Of a DNA stretch of 64,000 nucleotides, positions 10,193 to 23,890 are shown piece by piece; the first letter of the stretch is position 1, and each line of letters opens with the position of its first letter. Source of the stretch: Isoetes taiwanensis (Eukaryota > Streptophyta > Lycopodiopsida > Isoetales > Isoetaceae); contig JAJEKV010000216.1 in the NCBI GenBank assembly GCA_021234155.1, forward strand, positions 186,001 to 250,000, given 5' to 3'. Below the pieces are notes generated by a model, which did not search any database, was not told where the DNA came from, and saw only the letters and a list, made by a program, of their open reading frames with translations. The translations under genes and the position numbers were made by a program.

Positions 10193-12902
10193 TCATGGAG
10201 AATGACAATCGTCATCACCATAAACCTTCTCAATTCCTCCTTCACAAACACAGAGAACTGAACTATTTTCCGAAAGTCTTTCCAAGCATAGCTTCATAAT
10301 ATTTCTATCCGTCTTAGGCCAAGGCTTGTATCTGTGTGTGTTCTTCACCAATAACTTCATTTTTTCCTCGGTCTTGGGCAAAGTATTTCTTCTATCTTTG
10401 GGGTGAGTAATCTTGTTAACACTTCATCATGGACATCCATCTTGAATGTAGGTACCCGAGAAATTTCGAGGGATGCTAAGGTAAGTCTTGTATAATGAAT
10501 CATCAAGAAGCAAAGTCTTACCTTTGAATCTTGGGTATGACTCATATATTTTCCCAAGTGGCTTCATCAGGTGGACAGCCCGGGTTTGTTAGGGTGGTGA
10601 AAACCGGTGCGCACACATTTTCCCTGTCCCCATACAAATTGAAATCCGTCCCTCAAACTGGACATAGTACTTGCAAACACATCTTCCACATTAGAGAGTT
10701 GCATTGATGACCATATACCAATACAACATACGTAACAAAGTCTTCAAGAAGAACACCGCATACGGTGCGAATATCACTTTCTTTACGCTAGTGTATGTCA
10801 TTGTCAATCCCGCTTCCAAAGCGTATGTGTTCATTTGCACCAAATGTTTTACCAACACACCATTTAAATCCAAGACAATGAGTTTATCTTTTGTTTGCCA
10901 AATCAATATTTAGTACGTTGGAACATCGAATACCTACACAACAGGAATTACTACATGAATAAATAGATGTAGATGAAAATGAAAAATGGGTTGAATGTGG
11001 AAACCTTTACGTATCAACAATGGGATTCTCGACCTAATGATTCAATTGGTAATCCTACAATGAATGCAACAAAAGAAAATCAATAATATTCATTGTTTAT
11101 TTTCGGGCTTGAAAGAATGCCCCTTGACCCATTGTTAAGGGCGGCAATCACTTGTTGAACATCGGGCTCACACAAACACGAGGGCACGATTACGCATTTT
11201 CTTGAGAACACACTTCCATAGGTGTGGTGTCATGATTGAGGCCGCTTCTGCATCTTTTGCAAAGCTACTTCTTGTTCTCTTTCTTGTAGCTTTGAACAAC
11301 TTCTTTGCTATCCTCCGGCTTACCCCTCTTTGTTCTTACGCCCTTTCCTTTTGGCAAGTATTCACCCAAGTTGCCCTCATCCGATGGAATTACTCCCTTA
11401 ACTTCCTTAGGTGCTTGATGTGTGTACAATCGGATCTGTTTTTTCCACTGGCTGGTCTTTGTGTTTACAAGCTGCTGTGTTTCTGACTTCTTCTATAGCT
11501 TCTTGGATGACTTCTTGGACTAGTGGTGATGGTTCTATTTGTTGCATTCAAATCGATCACAATTGTTTGTACTCCTATAGGACTTTTTCGGGGGGTTGTG
11601 CATCTTCAAATGGCACCATTGTCCTTCTTTGAACCCCGAAGGGTGAGACCTCAATTGCGTGACGGATTAACACATCCTTTTTGGTGTACTATTTGAAGCA
11701 CCCGCAACATGGCCAAAACCTAGCTCGTCAAATACACCCTCCGCACCTTTCCGGGGCAACCATGAATTCTCAACAATGAACAACAAGCTATATGATACTC
11801 ATGTTGGCAATTGATTGCTAAACTTAACTCAATAGCTTTGGCGAATTCCGGACCATATCTTTGAACATGTATAAAATGGATCTTCCACTAACAACTTATC
11901 TCATTATAATAGTAGAGATGCTAAATGTTGAGGGAGTATATTTTCAGCTTCCACAAATTGTTTATGTAGAATTGCGAAGTCTCTGTTCTTCTTCGAGAAC
12001 TTTTAACTCCTCAAGTTTGAGTTTACATTTGACACGCTCATTAACGGATGTAGGGTTCATTGCTTTTTGTACCTTGTTCCGCGTGCCAAGTTTCCATCCG
12101 AACGGTCTGCTCCAAATCTTTAATTTCTGCCTCCAACTCACGGTTTGGATTGAGCTTGAACTCCTCTGTTTTTTGTAGCCAAATCATTTGTGGCCCTGTC
12201 TTAAATTGTTCTCGGCCTCTTCCAACATCATTTTACGTAATTCAGAGGCCTTCTCATTGCCTTTCAGCTCACTTCCTACTGCTTCCAGATTCTTTGTGAT
12301 AAGTAAAACTGATTTTCCAATCTCCTGTACTGCATTCTCTAAGGTTTTTATGTTTTCATCACATGCACTGATATCATTTGATCCAGCTGCCACCTTTGGC
12401 TTTGCCTTCATTTCAGTTTTCCTAACATGTGCTACAACATCTGCCTCTATTTTTACTTGTCTATTGTTGTGGTATCTTTGGCATTGCACGCGACAAATGC
12501 ATTGATTTACTTTTGTGTTCCTGGGTGCAAGTATTGATCTAGTGCAATTTTCAAACGCAAAAGCAAGGGCGGTTGCTTTCTTACTTCTTTGTTGTGACAA
12601 TTCTTGTAGATTTTTCGGCAGAGTGTTTCCAACTTCTCTTGAAGATGCTCCTTTGCACAGTGCCATTTTATCTTTCCCTTGTTCAACTTCTTTGTCCAAA
12701 CAGAATCCCAATCTCGATCCGTGACATTATTTTCCAACCAAGCTTCTTCCTCGTGGGGCTTCACCCCCGAATTGCACAGACCTCTGATGCTGTGAAAGTC
12801 ATCCGCGCTCCATGCCTCCATCATCAACAGTGAAACACTGATCTGAGTTTTCGCGCCCAGGGGAAAAGGAGGGAGAAGGGCGTGGACGGCTTCGACGTCC
12901 AT
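10193..12902 (-). CDS. FCP1/NIF-like HAD phosphatase, candidate multi-exon gene
   Basis: The C-terminal part (10914-10430) is an FCP1-homology (NLI-interacting-factor-like) HAD phosphatase domain. It has motif I as KLIVLDLNGVLV, with the plant-subfamily DLN in place of DxDxT, then KKVIFAPYAVFFL, a motif II region (IGIWSSMQLSNVEDV), HHP...KPLGKIYESYPRFK, and motif III TLLLDDSLYKTYL with the acidic pair. A C-terminal helix (IMKLCLERLSENS) follows. Known members dephosphorylate phosphoproteins, often RNA polymerase II tail or nuclear substrates. Upstream on the same strand lie a basic NLS-like segment (KRKGVRTKRGKPEDSKEVV, near 11300) and a coiled-coil region from an ATG at 12902 (LENAVQEIGKSVLLITKNL, near 12350). 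I infer these belong to one gene, but splice sites were not proven. At least one frame change inside motif II (about 10745) may be an intron, a sequence error or decay. The domain is a confident call; gene integrity is uncertain. Confidence 0.6.
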
Positions 12903-13930
12903 GAAGTTTCAAAGACTTAAAGTGCTTAAACGCTTCGCCAAAAGTTGTACCCCACTAGCGATTTTACACCCCTATATTGGAGTCAACATGATGTAAAAAT
13001 TTCACCCTAGTTATATGGAGCAGTGCATCTGGTTGAGACCTAACATGGAAGTTTCGTACCATATTCTTTACATCGAGGAGATGATGTCAGCTTTACCATT
13101 TTTCTTCACCTGGGCATCAAGATCATGAAGAACTCAACAAATGCGGTGGCAAATTCTGCCAAGAATGGCTCATGATCGGGCGCAGGATTTCAAAGGCTTA
13201 ATGGCTTAAACTTAGAATATAGGGTCAATGTAAGAGAGGACTTGCAATCCACCTGTGAAGGATAGGCTTGGCATAAGTGGATCGATAGATACATTTTTCT
13301 TTTCCACCCTTTCCTTATCGAGATTACTTGAAAGATACAAGGACCTTGTTCTTTGATGGAAGCATGCTATAAATCACGAGACTTAATCTTTGGTTTATGT
13401 GGTAGACCAACATTACTTGCATATATTTCATTGTCTTTAATGCCTGCCATTTTTTTCTTATCTACACAATCTCCCTCTCCCTCGAGGCGTCTTATTTAAC
13501 AAACCACGATCATGTAGGAATCAAAACAATACACACGGTTTTTTGTGTGATCGAATATTAAGCAAATATAAATAGATTTTGTTCCAAATGTTCGGGGTTA
13601 TGGCTTTGCATTGAGCCCCTTCACCCTCCGGCCATGGAGGGCAACCCTCCGTCTTGCAAAGACCTTGTTTTTGAAGGATCGGATATATATTAATTGGAAC
13701 TCATCAATGACATACATACGGCAAGTGATATCATACACCTACATACCATGTTTGGTTATGTAGGGATAACCACTCAGCTATGAAGTTAAACTTTTATAAA
13801 AGAATTGAAAGAGCATCGTGGGCTGGAAAGCCCACTCCTCCTCCTCAAATGCTGCAAGATATTGGCAGGCCTTTTGCTTCAAAGATGGCCATAAGCTGTT
13901 AGGATGGAGATATTCTTGAGAGAACGCAAA
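12903..13930. other. no recognised gene
   Basis: AT-rich intergenic sequence. It may contain the 3' untranslated end of the neighbouring minus-strand LINE. Confidence 0.5.
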
Positions 13931-13939
13931 TTTTCTCCG

Positions 13940-15049
13940 CCTTTTCTATATTAACCATAGAACCCATCCCTTGCATAAATTCAAAGCAATTCTTTTTCCA
14001 GTTTGCCAAAATAATGGATGTAGACCGAACAAGATCTCCTTTTCTGAAATAGAAGTCTCAAACACGTCCTTCAATTTTTCCCATACTGGACGGAGTTCTC
14101 TACAATTCATGAAACAGTGTTCAGTTGTTTCTACTTCTCGTCCGCACAAGGTTGAACTTGTTCACTAATGTGTTGACCCTGACTGCTCTATGGAAAATTT
14201 GCCATATTAGTGTGGATACCTTTGGTGGTAAGTGGCTCCTCCAAACCCATTTCCATATTTGAGTGACCTGGTGATCTTCTAATGTTAACTCCCATTGAGA
14301 AAGGAGACTTATCAGTTCATTCACGTGCAGGATCTTGTATGCCTTTGAAACAAAATCTTTTTTATCAAGATTTTCACGAGGTAGGCAGAAAGCACCTACT
14401 TGTGGAACTGCATAGGATGGAATATTGTCATGTACCATGTTCCAAATTCGCTTATCTTGCGTTTTCAAGTTAAATTCCCTCTGGAGTGACTCCCAGGAAC
14501 GTTGTACACCGCATCGATACAAATCTCCAATGCAAGACAAACCTGCACTGATCCATCTGTTTTGAGTTCTTTTGTTCACCACCGAGAAAAGTGGCACACG
14601 ACCTCTGTTGATTTCCACTTGCAACCACCACAAAGGCATGGACATAGAGGTACAATTTTTGATATCCGTGTGCCCGGTAACTTTTATTATCTCCCAAGCT
14701 CTTAATAATTCTTTAAGAAATGGTGAGGCTTCGTGATCTGGTCTCAATTTATAAAAGAGGGCCCAGGGCAGACGTGCTTTATGGAATGGTTTTCCGCAAG
14801 GTGTACAATGAATTAGAGATTGTTTGAGAAGCTCAAGGCACGGAGATTTGAATCTGGAGGATTTCCCACATGAATTTGCAAACTAGGATCTTCTTGTGTA
14901 ACTTGAAATCAAGCATTCCTAGTCCCCGTGAGATTTGGAACTCAAACACTTTCTCCATGCTACTTTGACATTTGCCCCCTCCTCATTTCCACCCCAGATA
15001 AAATTTTGCATCATTTTTTATAACTCTGCTAGTTTTGATTTAGGAGCCA
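13940..15049 (-). mobile_element. LINE (non-LTR retrotransposon) ORF2 3' part, truncated
   Basis: Minus-strand frames give the end of a LINE reverse-transcriptase polyprotein. At about 15015-14950 is NFIWGGNEEGANVKVAW, the usual block after the palm. Then comes a long frame (14747-14121) with IWKWVWRSHLPPKVSTLIWQ, the start of the zf-RVT domain. At 14149-13946 are the zinc-binding Cys/His residues (CGREVETTEHCFMNC). The catalytic RT palm is absent: the element is cut off where the dispersed repeat begins at 15050. Stops and shifts show it is dead. A clear poly(A) tail was not found; a T-run near 13447 (plus strand) is a weak candidate. Confidence 0.8.
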
Positions 15050-18012
15050 ACAGCCCCTTTTTTTGATCAATTAAAATATAGAGAAATTTTGCCCCTTCAT
15101 TCCAGTCAGTGTTGGGCAAAGTTGGGGCAACACTATCAACCAACCGGTTGAAAATTGAAAATTTTCCGGTTAAGTTAGTGTATTGTAGGAATTTTTCCAC
15201 AAGTTTTCTTATAGTTTTCTATTAAAACAATGTAAAAGGTTTGCCTAACACCGATTCAGATCAAATAAAAAATAAAGTAACTGTCTATTGTTTGCTGAGA
15301 AGAAGAAGATAGGTTAAAGAAAAAATAATTTCTTGCGTTTATTGGATCAAATAAAAAAATGGAGCAACGTTCTATTTTTCATTTCTTTAAATTTGTAACT
15401 CCAGCTTTTGTCTTTTGAGGATAGATAGTGACCAAGAACTTTACTTCATATCCGATCACGCCTTGACCCCTAAAAACCTGCGTTTTTCCCTTTGAGCTGC
15501 CTTTCTCATGCCTGTATTTTTCAAAAATGGCCCTAAGAACTATGTTTTATTTTATTTTTATTGCATGTAGCATCACTCGACTAATTTGTTTTTGTCTCTT
15601 GCAGTCCTTATCTCGACCAAATAGTACATGCTTGGGAGCAATGAAAAGATCATTTCATTAAAGAAAGGTCCCCAGAAGAGGGTGGTGACATCGTTGGACA
15701 TACAAGCACGTGGCCCATAAAGGAACTCCTCATACAAATTTCTATAAATGCAGAAGTTGCTCAGGACTAGGAGAGAGCTCCCAGCGCCTTCTCAGACTAG
15801 GTGGTTCATGTGTGAAGAGGGTGTAATGAGCCCATTTATAAATATAAGGTATCTCAAAACTAGTATTTTTGGGTGATTAAGTAAACGATTTGCATAATTT
15901 TTGTTGGAATTTGTGATCTATTGTCTACCCACCTAAGAAAATAGAGCCAAAATGTTCAACTAAGAATCTTTTTCAATTAGAACTTGATAGGTCTAATGCA
16001 TGTTTTGCGTTGCATTGTTCTTGTTCTCAACACGCTATCCAAGAAAACTGGAAGAAAAGCTTGGATGCACACTAATAGACAAAAATTCCAATTATGGCGG
16101 TTTCGGGTCTGGGGTGCTTCTTTTGTGTGAATTAACATGGTTCAAAAAAAAAAAATGGGAATGGAATGAGTCCCACTTTAATTAAATACGACTTTTATCT
16201 CCCGAGAATAAAGATGGAGAATTTTAGTTCATCTAGGATACATGCGCTTTATGGCTTAAATTTGACGGCCTTCACTTTGGTTTTTGCACTTTCACCTGTC
16301 AAAACAAGTAAAAAAATAGTATTGCAAATGAAAAATAGCGAATGACTAAATTCATGTCATAAGAAAAATTATTTCCCTCAAATGTGGTGTTGGAATTAGA
16401 GTTGTATTCAAAGTCGTAAGTTGATACGGTTGCATTTAAATGGCTAACACATGTTTGCATCCTAAAGATGTTTATATTATTTTTCTAATCTTTTGAGAAT
16501 ATTGATGAAGAACTCATCTTGGATATGCCTTACTGAGTTTAGTTTATTTTCCAATCTTGAATATTTCTTAAGAGTTCAGTTTATATCCTCCATTAACTAA
16601 CTAGTCGTTGTATTCAATTTAGGAAGTTGATACTGGTGTATTTAAATGCTTAAAATGCATGTTTGCATGATGTCCTACATTCATTTGCTTCCTGTCTAGA
16701 GGGCATAAATTCAACAATCATTGGAGCATGGCCCATACAATACATAGTTCTAGACTTATATGGAGTCTGAACGAAAATGAGCATTAGTTGTTTCACCAAA
16801 TTGGTGGCGGATCACGACACATGTGCATAGATGTCGTAGCTACTCTTTTGTATATGCAGCTATTGACTGAAAGTGTTTAACTTTAAAGTTTGTAGTTATT
16901 GTCCTCTATATTCTAAATGAGGTGCATCTGGACTACCACAGTTTGTTGATCCATCGATCCTACGCCCGCACTGGTATGTTGGAGCCTTTGGACACGTCTT
17001 CTCTCGCTTATGGTCATTTATGCTTGGGGGTGCTACCACGCTTGTTGGATCCATCGATCCTACGGCCCTGCACCATATGTTGGAGCCTTTGGACACATCT
17101 TCTCTCGCTTATGGCCGCTTATGCTTGGGGGTGCTTATGAGTATGAAATATGACATACGAGTTTGCCTAAGGTTTTGATGAAATATCGACCTCTTCACGG
17201 CTTCGCCTAAGGTCTTAGAATATGAAATACGGGGCCTCGAACCTCTACTAAAATAACTCAATGTTTTAATAAGACTACTTTGACCAATCTAACCCGCAAA
17301 ACTAACGCGGCTTATTTTCTATGTTAAATCTATGTTTGTTCAGATGCTTCCGATGTTTGCTTCAGATGTCGCCGCTTCAAATCTGCACGATTCATCTTCA
17401 TATTCAAGCCGGATGGGTGCACACCGATTTGGATTCACGGGGTTCAACTCCCCCCAGCTTTTTACTGATTTTTGTGTTCGTGAGAGGGTTTATTTTCCTT
17501 AAGAAAAAAACCAGTTTCAGAATCGATTTCTTGTGAAAAAATCAAATGTTTTATGCTTCTTATTTGTAATTGGTTGGGACTATCGGGGTTTGATTCCGGC
17601 CAAGAGATTTGTTTCTTGCTTGCGATCCGCGTGAGACCGGTTTATGGTTTTGTTCTTGTTGCTTCTTGTTCTTCTATATTTGTTCGTGTTTATTGCCTCT
17701 TGTTATATTCCGATTTTGCACCTCAGATCTGCTGTGGCGCTCTAATTCCAATTCCAGATTGGAGCGGATCTTGAGCGGATTGATTACCTAGTCTATCTGT
17801 CATCGGATTGAAGATTCTGCTCTGCTTGAAGCTCTACATGTATTTATGTGTATTTATGCATGTAGATGTATTGATTGTTTGAATATGCTAATCTAATGGT
17901 TTATAATCCAATGGTTCAGTAAAAAGAATAAGATAAGGTATGGATTAGAGATAAGGTATCGGTTAGAGATAAGGTATGGAAACATGAAACATGAATCCTA
18001 TTAAAGGAAACA
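15050..18012. repeat. dispersed repeat, copy A
   Basis: The sequence matches, in pieces, 35572-36195 (its left part), 40703-41585 (its middle) and 61270-63832 (its right part). The last two are one copy split by the chromovirus. Copy A has about 730 bp (15462-16195) that the others lack and a 93-bp tandem duplication (16943-17130). No long ORF and no terminal repeat was found. It could be a large LTR or non-autonomous element; its class is undecided. Confidence 0.75.
16943..17130. repeat. tandem duplication of about 93 bp
   Basis: Two adjacent copies of a segment starting TTGATCCATCGATCC and running through GTTGGAGCCTTTGGACAC to the end of a GCTTGGGGG run. Copy B of the same repeat (from 61279) has only one. 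Confidence 0.85.
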
Positions 18013-21000
18013 TGAAAAGCACGAATATCCAATGGTTGGACATTATACATTGTCACACTTGCTATTTGTTGGAAATTTTTGACACAGAATATATAGCATA
18101 TGGTGCTAGGATTTATGGGCTATCGATACATCATGTGATTTTTGAATTATTTTGAAGAAGACTAAAGCAATGGTTGAAACCATTGAATATTTGGCAAAAG
18201 AATGGTCTAAAATGAGATGGAGGCAAACCAATTCAAAAATAGAATCCCCTAAGTGTAAGGGGTGATCTACACACGCCTAAGAGACCGGGAACCATGCCAC
18301 AGAGGCCGGAACCATGCCACGCCAGATCGAAGTTGTGAAGATATTTTTCATGCTCTTAAGTTCTTAAGTTCTCGATATTGTTTATTGATCATATAGTTCA
18401 TATGAATGTGAAGATATGACATTTACTTGAAATTTCAATGGTTGAATAAGCCTTGTGCTTTGTAAGAAACTTGGTTGAGTTGATTGTTAATGATATTGGA
18501 AGGGTGTTGATATAAAATTCTCATTCACCCCGACATGCCAGTTGCACCACCGCCACGTATAGCACCCTAACCTTCTGATGGGGAAGTGAGCTCCATGTCC
18601 ACGCCCAAACCGAAGTGCCATCGAGAACCTTGGAGCCATGGAGACCACTTGCTCAAGGGGCAAAGCAGGTCATGAATAGCCAAAGACCGATAACTAGACC
18701 GCACAAAACAAGAAGACACAACATCCTGGATGAACCTTCCAAACCCGCACCACCACATCATCCCGAGGGAACATGATTATAGTATTCATTTAAAGCTTTA
18801 TGCTTAAATGTGAGAAGGCCAGCATGGCAGAAGAATTGAGACCTGTTTATAGCTTTGTTCATGAGATTTTTAGGAGTATCAAGAGCTCACAGGCCAAGTC
18901 CTGCAAGCTATAGAGATAGATTGATAAAGACGTGAAGACTCATTTGCACAGTTCAAACATCCATTTGCAGACAAATATACAACGTCAAGGAAAGTTGGTC
19001 TTCATTGTTGTTTGAGATCCAATGAGACATCGCCATGTGGCGACCATTCTATTCCAGAATGAAATGTGTCTACACCATTCTGTCACGACCTCTTGCAGAA
19101 GGTTACCATCGGATCTGGACTGCCGCTGTAAACCATTCGGTTCTAGAGACCTGGAAAGCTTTAATAGAAAAACAGTGATATTTCTTCTTCTACCTTGCCG
19201 ATTTAGAGCTATAACAAAGATTTAGAGCAAGATTTATGGCTATGATGAAGATTTCTAAACCCAAAGCTTTGTGCTCGAGCTTCCTGAGAACTTGGTGAAG
19301 CTTTTTGCTGAGGATTTGCTTGCCGGAGATGCCTTTTCTTTATGCCATAGCACCGAACCAGCCTCAAAAAGCCATAGCTTTCCTTGATGTTGTAGAAGGA
19401 GAACAAGTCGTGGAGTCATGTCTTGCCTTGGACTTTTCCAACCAAATCTTGCCATTTCAAATACTAAGGCAAAAGTTGATGCAAGGAGGAGGTAATTGAT
19501 CATAGTCTACAATGTCCTCTTAACATCTGCTCTATTTGCTATGCATACAATACTTTATGTACAATACTTTCCTTGCATTATTAAGTACACATGTTGCAAC
19601 ATTTAAAGAGATCCAATGTTCACATTTATGAAGGTGCAAAATAGACCAGGAGCTAAGTTAACTACTGCAAATTAGAGAGTTTTAAATAAACCACTTAAAA
19701 AGCTGACAATGCAAACATGTATGCTCTTGTCACTGATGCCAACGTGAGTTCTTTTAGAGAATTAAGACCTACTCAGATGGTGTTAATATAATTTATCATA
19801 TTGTGTGCAGCTGCTATTCGTAAAAGAGCAAAACCAAAATATGTGTTGAATGTAGAAAACGATATCTCTTTATAAAAGCCTGTCCAGTATGTGCAGCCTT
19901 ATCGGCCATTACCGTTACCATACATTCTGATATAAAGGCAGTGGTTTGCAATCATTCGCACATGCCTTCTTTCGCAGCAATGTTAGGCCTCAATGCTCAA
20001 GTTGGAGCTGAAACTGTAGTTTGGAGAATACCTCGACCAAAAAACGTGCGTGCAAGCTGCAACTATGGTCTTTTCTGTGCCTGTCGTATTTCAAATAGAA
20101 GGTTCTCTTTCCAGCCCAATGTATAGAAGCAATGCAAACTTCACCCAGAAAACTGTTAAAATTTGAAGCCCTCGCCTGTAACATTCAACTGCACTGAGGT
20201 TCTTCTTACTCAAAATTGCATTGAGCAGCGCGACAGTGATGGCAATTGCACTCCATATATTGCCATTTCTAGAACAACGTATGCACCAAAAGAAATATGC
20301 ACTAAAAATGTCTGTTAGGCCTGGCTACAGTGGACAAACTGCAAGCTTCCGCAATATCCAACACTATATTGTTAAAGCCGATAGATTTTGAGAAGGGACA
20401 TGAATTATACATAGGACTCATACTAAGACTGCTTGGCCTATCTTTCACTTGTACATATGCATATACAGTTTCAAAAGAAACTAGAAATTTGTTGTGCTTT
20501 CTATGCCTCTTCATGCTTTAAAGAGACATGTTCTTGTAAGAAATGCATTCGCAGAAAAGAGAAGGCGTAAAAAATAACGTAACAATAAGCCCACTCCCTT
20601 CTCCTTTATCACAATTGATCAAGTACAATATACATGTGCAAATGTCGACATCTATGAAAGCCATTACACCGATTGAGCTTGGAGAGTTGGTCCATCGCAT
20701 CATTTCCCATCGAGTTTCTCCAACAAACACTATTGTATCCGGTCCGTTTCACATTTATCGCCTTTGATAAAGCTCAGATCAAGGGTGCATTGTCCCGCAC
20801 AAAATAAAATCTTTTAATGTATGTCTCCAAATGAGAAAACGATCACAAAGAATTGCGAGACATTTTCTTGGCTCGACATAAATCTCATCAAATCAAATAA
20901 AAGATGAGACTAATTTAAATGTTAAGTGGTTTCACCAAATTGAACAGATGCTTTGTTTTGCTCAAGAATGCTGCCCAAGTGTAAAAAGACATGCATGGCA

Positions 21001-21340
21001 CAACATGGAACATGACAAATAATGCGAAACATGAAGCCTGACAGATCCGTTCTTAATCTTTATGCTGCCAACATGAACCCAAGTGATCATCTATCAAGAT
21101 GCTAAGCATAAAATTCAAGAACCCGGCAGATTCTCATATTTGATGTAATGGGAAGTACAGAAAATAACTCAAGGGAGACAATTCAGAGAAATCTCAAAGA
21201 GCCTCAACCTTGAGACTTCCAAGAGGATTTTACATGCAACTTTGATAGAGAAAAAATAATAAAGGGCAGCCAAAAATAGAATGATCTCTCCTCAATCTTT
21301 GGCTTATATTAACTAGACAGAATGTGCAGAATTTTTTAAC
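18013..21340. other. no recognised gene
   Basis: Only short frames on both strands. An 82-codon minus frame at 19503-19255 begins with a hydrophobic stretch (MINYLLLASTFALVF), but there is no family resemblance I can support. A small local repeat (GGAACCATGCCAC twice) lies near 18285-18320. Confidence 0.5.
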
Positions 21341-21775
21341 AGCTTGCATCCTCCCAGCGGTATCAACCAATACAACATCTTGTTTTGTCCGAATTGCCTC
21401 AGCAATGGCTTTCTTTACTGCGGCCGGGTCCTTTTCATATCCTTTCTCAAATATTAGTATTTGTTGAATGAAGAACATGCTCTTTTACTATTGGTTGCTT
21501 GTGAAAAACAAATTGTACATTCCATCAGAATCTAAGGTTACCTGCAATCTTCTGGCATAGGTACGTAGTTGTTCAACAGTACCATATCTGAATGTATCAC
21601 ATGCAGCCATCATGACACTAATATCATGCTGGAGAAGCCAGTATGCCACCTGCAAACATGTCCCTTTATATTAGCTTCTCAAATTGATAAAAAGATACGA
21701 GATTAGCATTGAAGGACTGTTTATAATCTTAGCCAAGTTGGTTGGCTTTCCAACGCCATTAACCCCTATAAAGAC
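21340..21775 (-). pseudogene. SRP receptor alpha (SR-alpha) GTPase fragment
   Basis: Three exon-like blocks of the SRP-type GTPase domain of the ER signal-recognition-particle receptor. Block 1 (21775-21730) reads IVFIGVNGVGKPTNLAK, the P-loop. Block 2 (21651-21541) reads VAYWLLQHDISVMMAACDTF then RYGTVEQLRTYARRLQ, with a good AG acceptor before it and a GT donor after it. Block 3 (about 21460-21355) reads IFEKGYEKDPAAVKKAIAEA, then DVVLVDTAGRMQ, the DTAGR motif. Family members have GKS/T in the P-loop and FRSGA after DTF; here the P-loop has Pro in place of Ser, and FRYGT replaces FRSGA. No GT donor follows block 1 or block 3, and no AG acceptor precedes block 3. I take it as a decayed gene copy. 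The upstream and downstream exons were not found. Confidence 0.75.
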
Positions 21776-21994
21776 AATTATGTATGTCAATTGAACGTTT
21801 TGGAGTTGAAATTCTCACCAAAGCAAGATCCTCCGTGGTCCTAGAACGATATACGTGAAAACCCGGGTGAGGGATTGATCATCTCTGAATCACAATAAGT
21901 TATAAGAAGATGGTCTATCGTGACTAACATTTGTGTGCCTATTGTTTGACTAACGATTCACCTCGAGGTTAAGGTAGGGTAACTTTTTATTGAC

Positions 21995-22390
21995 CTACCC
22001 AGTTTTTTGACCATCACAAAGACACATATAAGCACCTTCACCAACACCCACCAATCCATTTGAGCTCGTCAATTCAATTGTGACTAAAATCGAACACGGA
22101 ACTTCAAAAGATATGTGTAATCCTCCAATGATTTCGCGGACTTTGTTTGTGCGATCAAACATTGGCGGAACCAAAACAAACACCGGCGAACCACATAGCC
22201 GGTTAGATTCGAACAGCGGCCCCTCAACAACATGGGTGACCGCCAATTTACTGCCAGTAGCAAGTTTGTAGCAATTTTCCGCATATTCTAAGGATATATC
22301 AAGAATATGCCGAAAACCCACATAAGAAAGGGATTGCCCCCCGAGGGGCAACCCAAAAATTGGGAAGTAAAAGAGTAATTTAAGGAGCAT
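21995..22390 (-). CDS. unassigned 131-codon ORF
   Basis: An uninterrupted minus-strand frame with protein-like composition (for example LAVTHVVEGPLFESNRLCGS and FVLVPPMFDRTNKVREIIGG). I do not recognise the family and see no motif. It may be an exon or a transposon relic. Confidence 0.3.
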   Translation of the reverse strand: MLLKLLFYFPIFGLPLGGQSLSYVGFRHILDISLEYAENCYKLATGSKLAVTHVVEGPLFESNRLCGSPVFVLVPPMFDRTNKVREIIGGLHISFEVPCSILVTIELTSSNGLVGVGEGAYMCLCDGQKTG

Positions 22391-22399
22391 TATTGGACT

Positions 22400-23890
22400 A
22401 AAACCAATGCCATTTTACCATAGGATAAATCTTCACCATTTTACCCAAAAACCTCGACAAGTGAAGGCATATAAATACACGTATCCAAGATATATGAATA
22501 GAATACTAATATAGGCTTATACATTTCATTGCGAATATAGGTGACGTTACTATATGGTTATATTTTATTTGCCGATTGACTAGAATAACTAAACAATCTG
22601 CACATGCAAGCTATAGAAAAATCATCAGCCACATGTACCTCGTTACTATAATACTGAACACTGAACAGCTGTGGGGAATCGCCTTGGGGCAAGTTTGAGT
22701 CATGAGAGAATGCTAAGTATTGAACCTACGTCAATGTCATTGCAAGGGAATTGGATAAGCTGCTTCAACATGTACACTAACCTCAAAGAAGGGGTAGAGT
22801 ATGAATGAGACACATGTTTAGTAAATAATATAACGAGGCCTAAATTGTAGATCTAGTAAAATTCATCAAGCACATGCAGCATTTTCTATAGGGCACTAGG
22901 TGGTAGATTTAGCCCATGTAAACGTAGCCAGGAGAATATGAATAAGAGTTTCTTTATTTTAGTGTGAACTAGTAATGGTGGTGCCCGTTCTGCCGGGCAT
23001 AAGTTAAGAATGTATAAATGATGTTCAAGAGAATGATGAGATGCCCTAATGGATTGGTATTAGCTCAATATTCCGCTCCTTAATCAGCTAGCATCTTTAA
23101 CACTTACGTGGAGCATCATTTTGGAATAATTCTTAAAAACATAGCGTGTTTTAAGGCTCTTTCCTTTTGTTTTAGTCTTTAATCTCTCAAAAATAATAAC
23201 GATAATCTTCCTCTTATTGTGCAGAGCATGTCCCCTTTTGCTTTCCACGGCCACGCTTGTTGTTCCGCCTCTAAAGAACCGCTTTTTGCAATTGTCCGAC
23301 CTAACAATTGCATGTAAAAGCATGTCCTCTAATGCGGTAGTTGTACATGGCATGCAAAGAAATTCGAAGCTTCCTAAATGTAAACAACATGCCATACATA
23401 AAATATTGCTCTATATTTTTGGTTTCAATACCTCAAAGATTGAACTCATCGTGATAAACAAAAAAAAAAGGGGCTATGGGGGGAGAGGGTAAACAATAGT
23501 CTCTAGGCTTTTTGTTCATGAAACAATGGGCCACGTCTATTTTATAAAGGATATTGGAAACAATTGTTTATTTCCAAACCCTTAATCGAGATTGATGTTT
23601 ATGAGGGTGTTTATGCAAACTTCTCCCCAAATACCAAAACTAATTGGGCAAACATAATGTCTATTTCTTGATAATGCTCTAATGTTATCTTAACGTAATT
23701 TTAACGTTGCTTTTTTATTACTCAAAAAGCTGCAAGACATAAGTAATTGCTTCAATTAAAAATCTATAGCCCATGCACATGTTAACACTCTAAGCATTTT
23801 TACATGTAGTCCAATATTTGGGGCGATTTCGCTTGAATTCCACATCGACTATAGAATGTAAGTGAAATTCAATCAAACCATATGCACTTA
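22400..23890. other. no recognised gene
   Basis: AT-rich. Only short frames, none recognisable. Confidence 0.5.
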
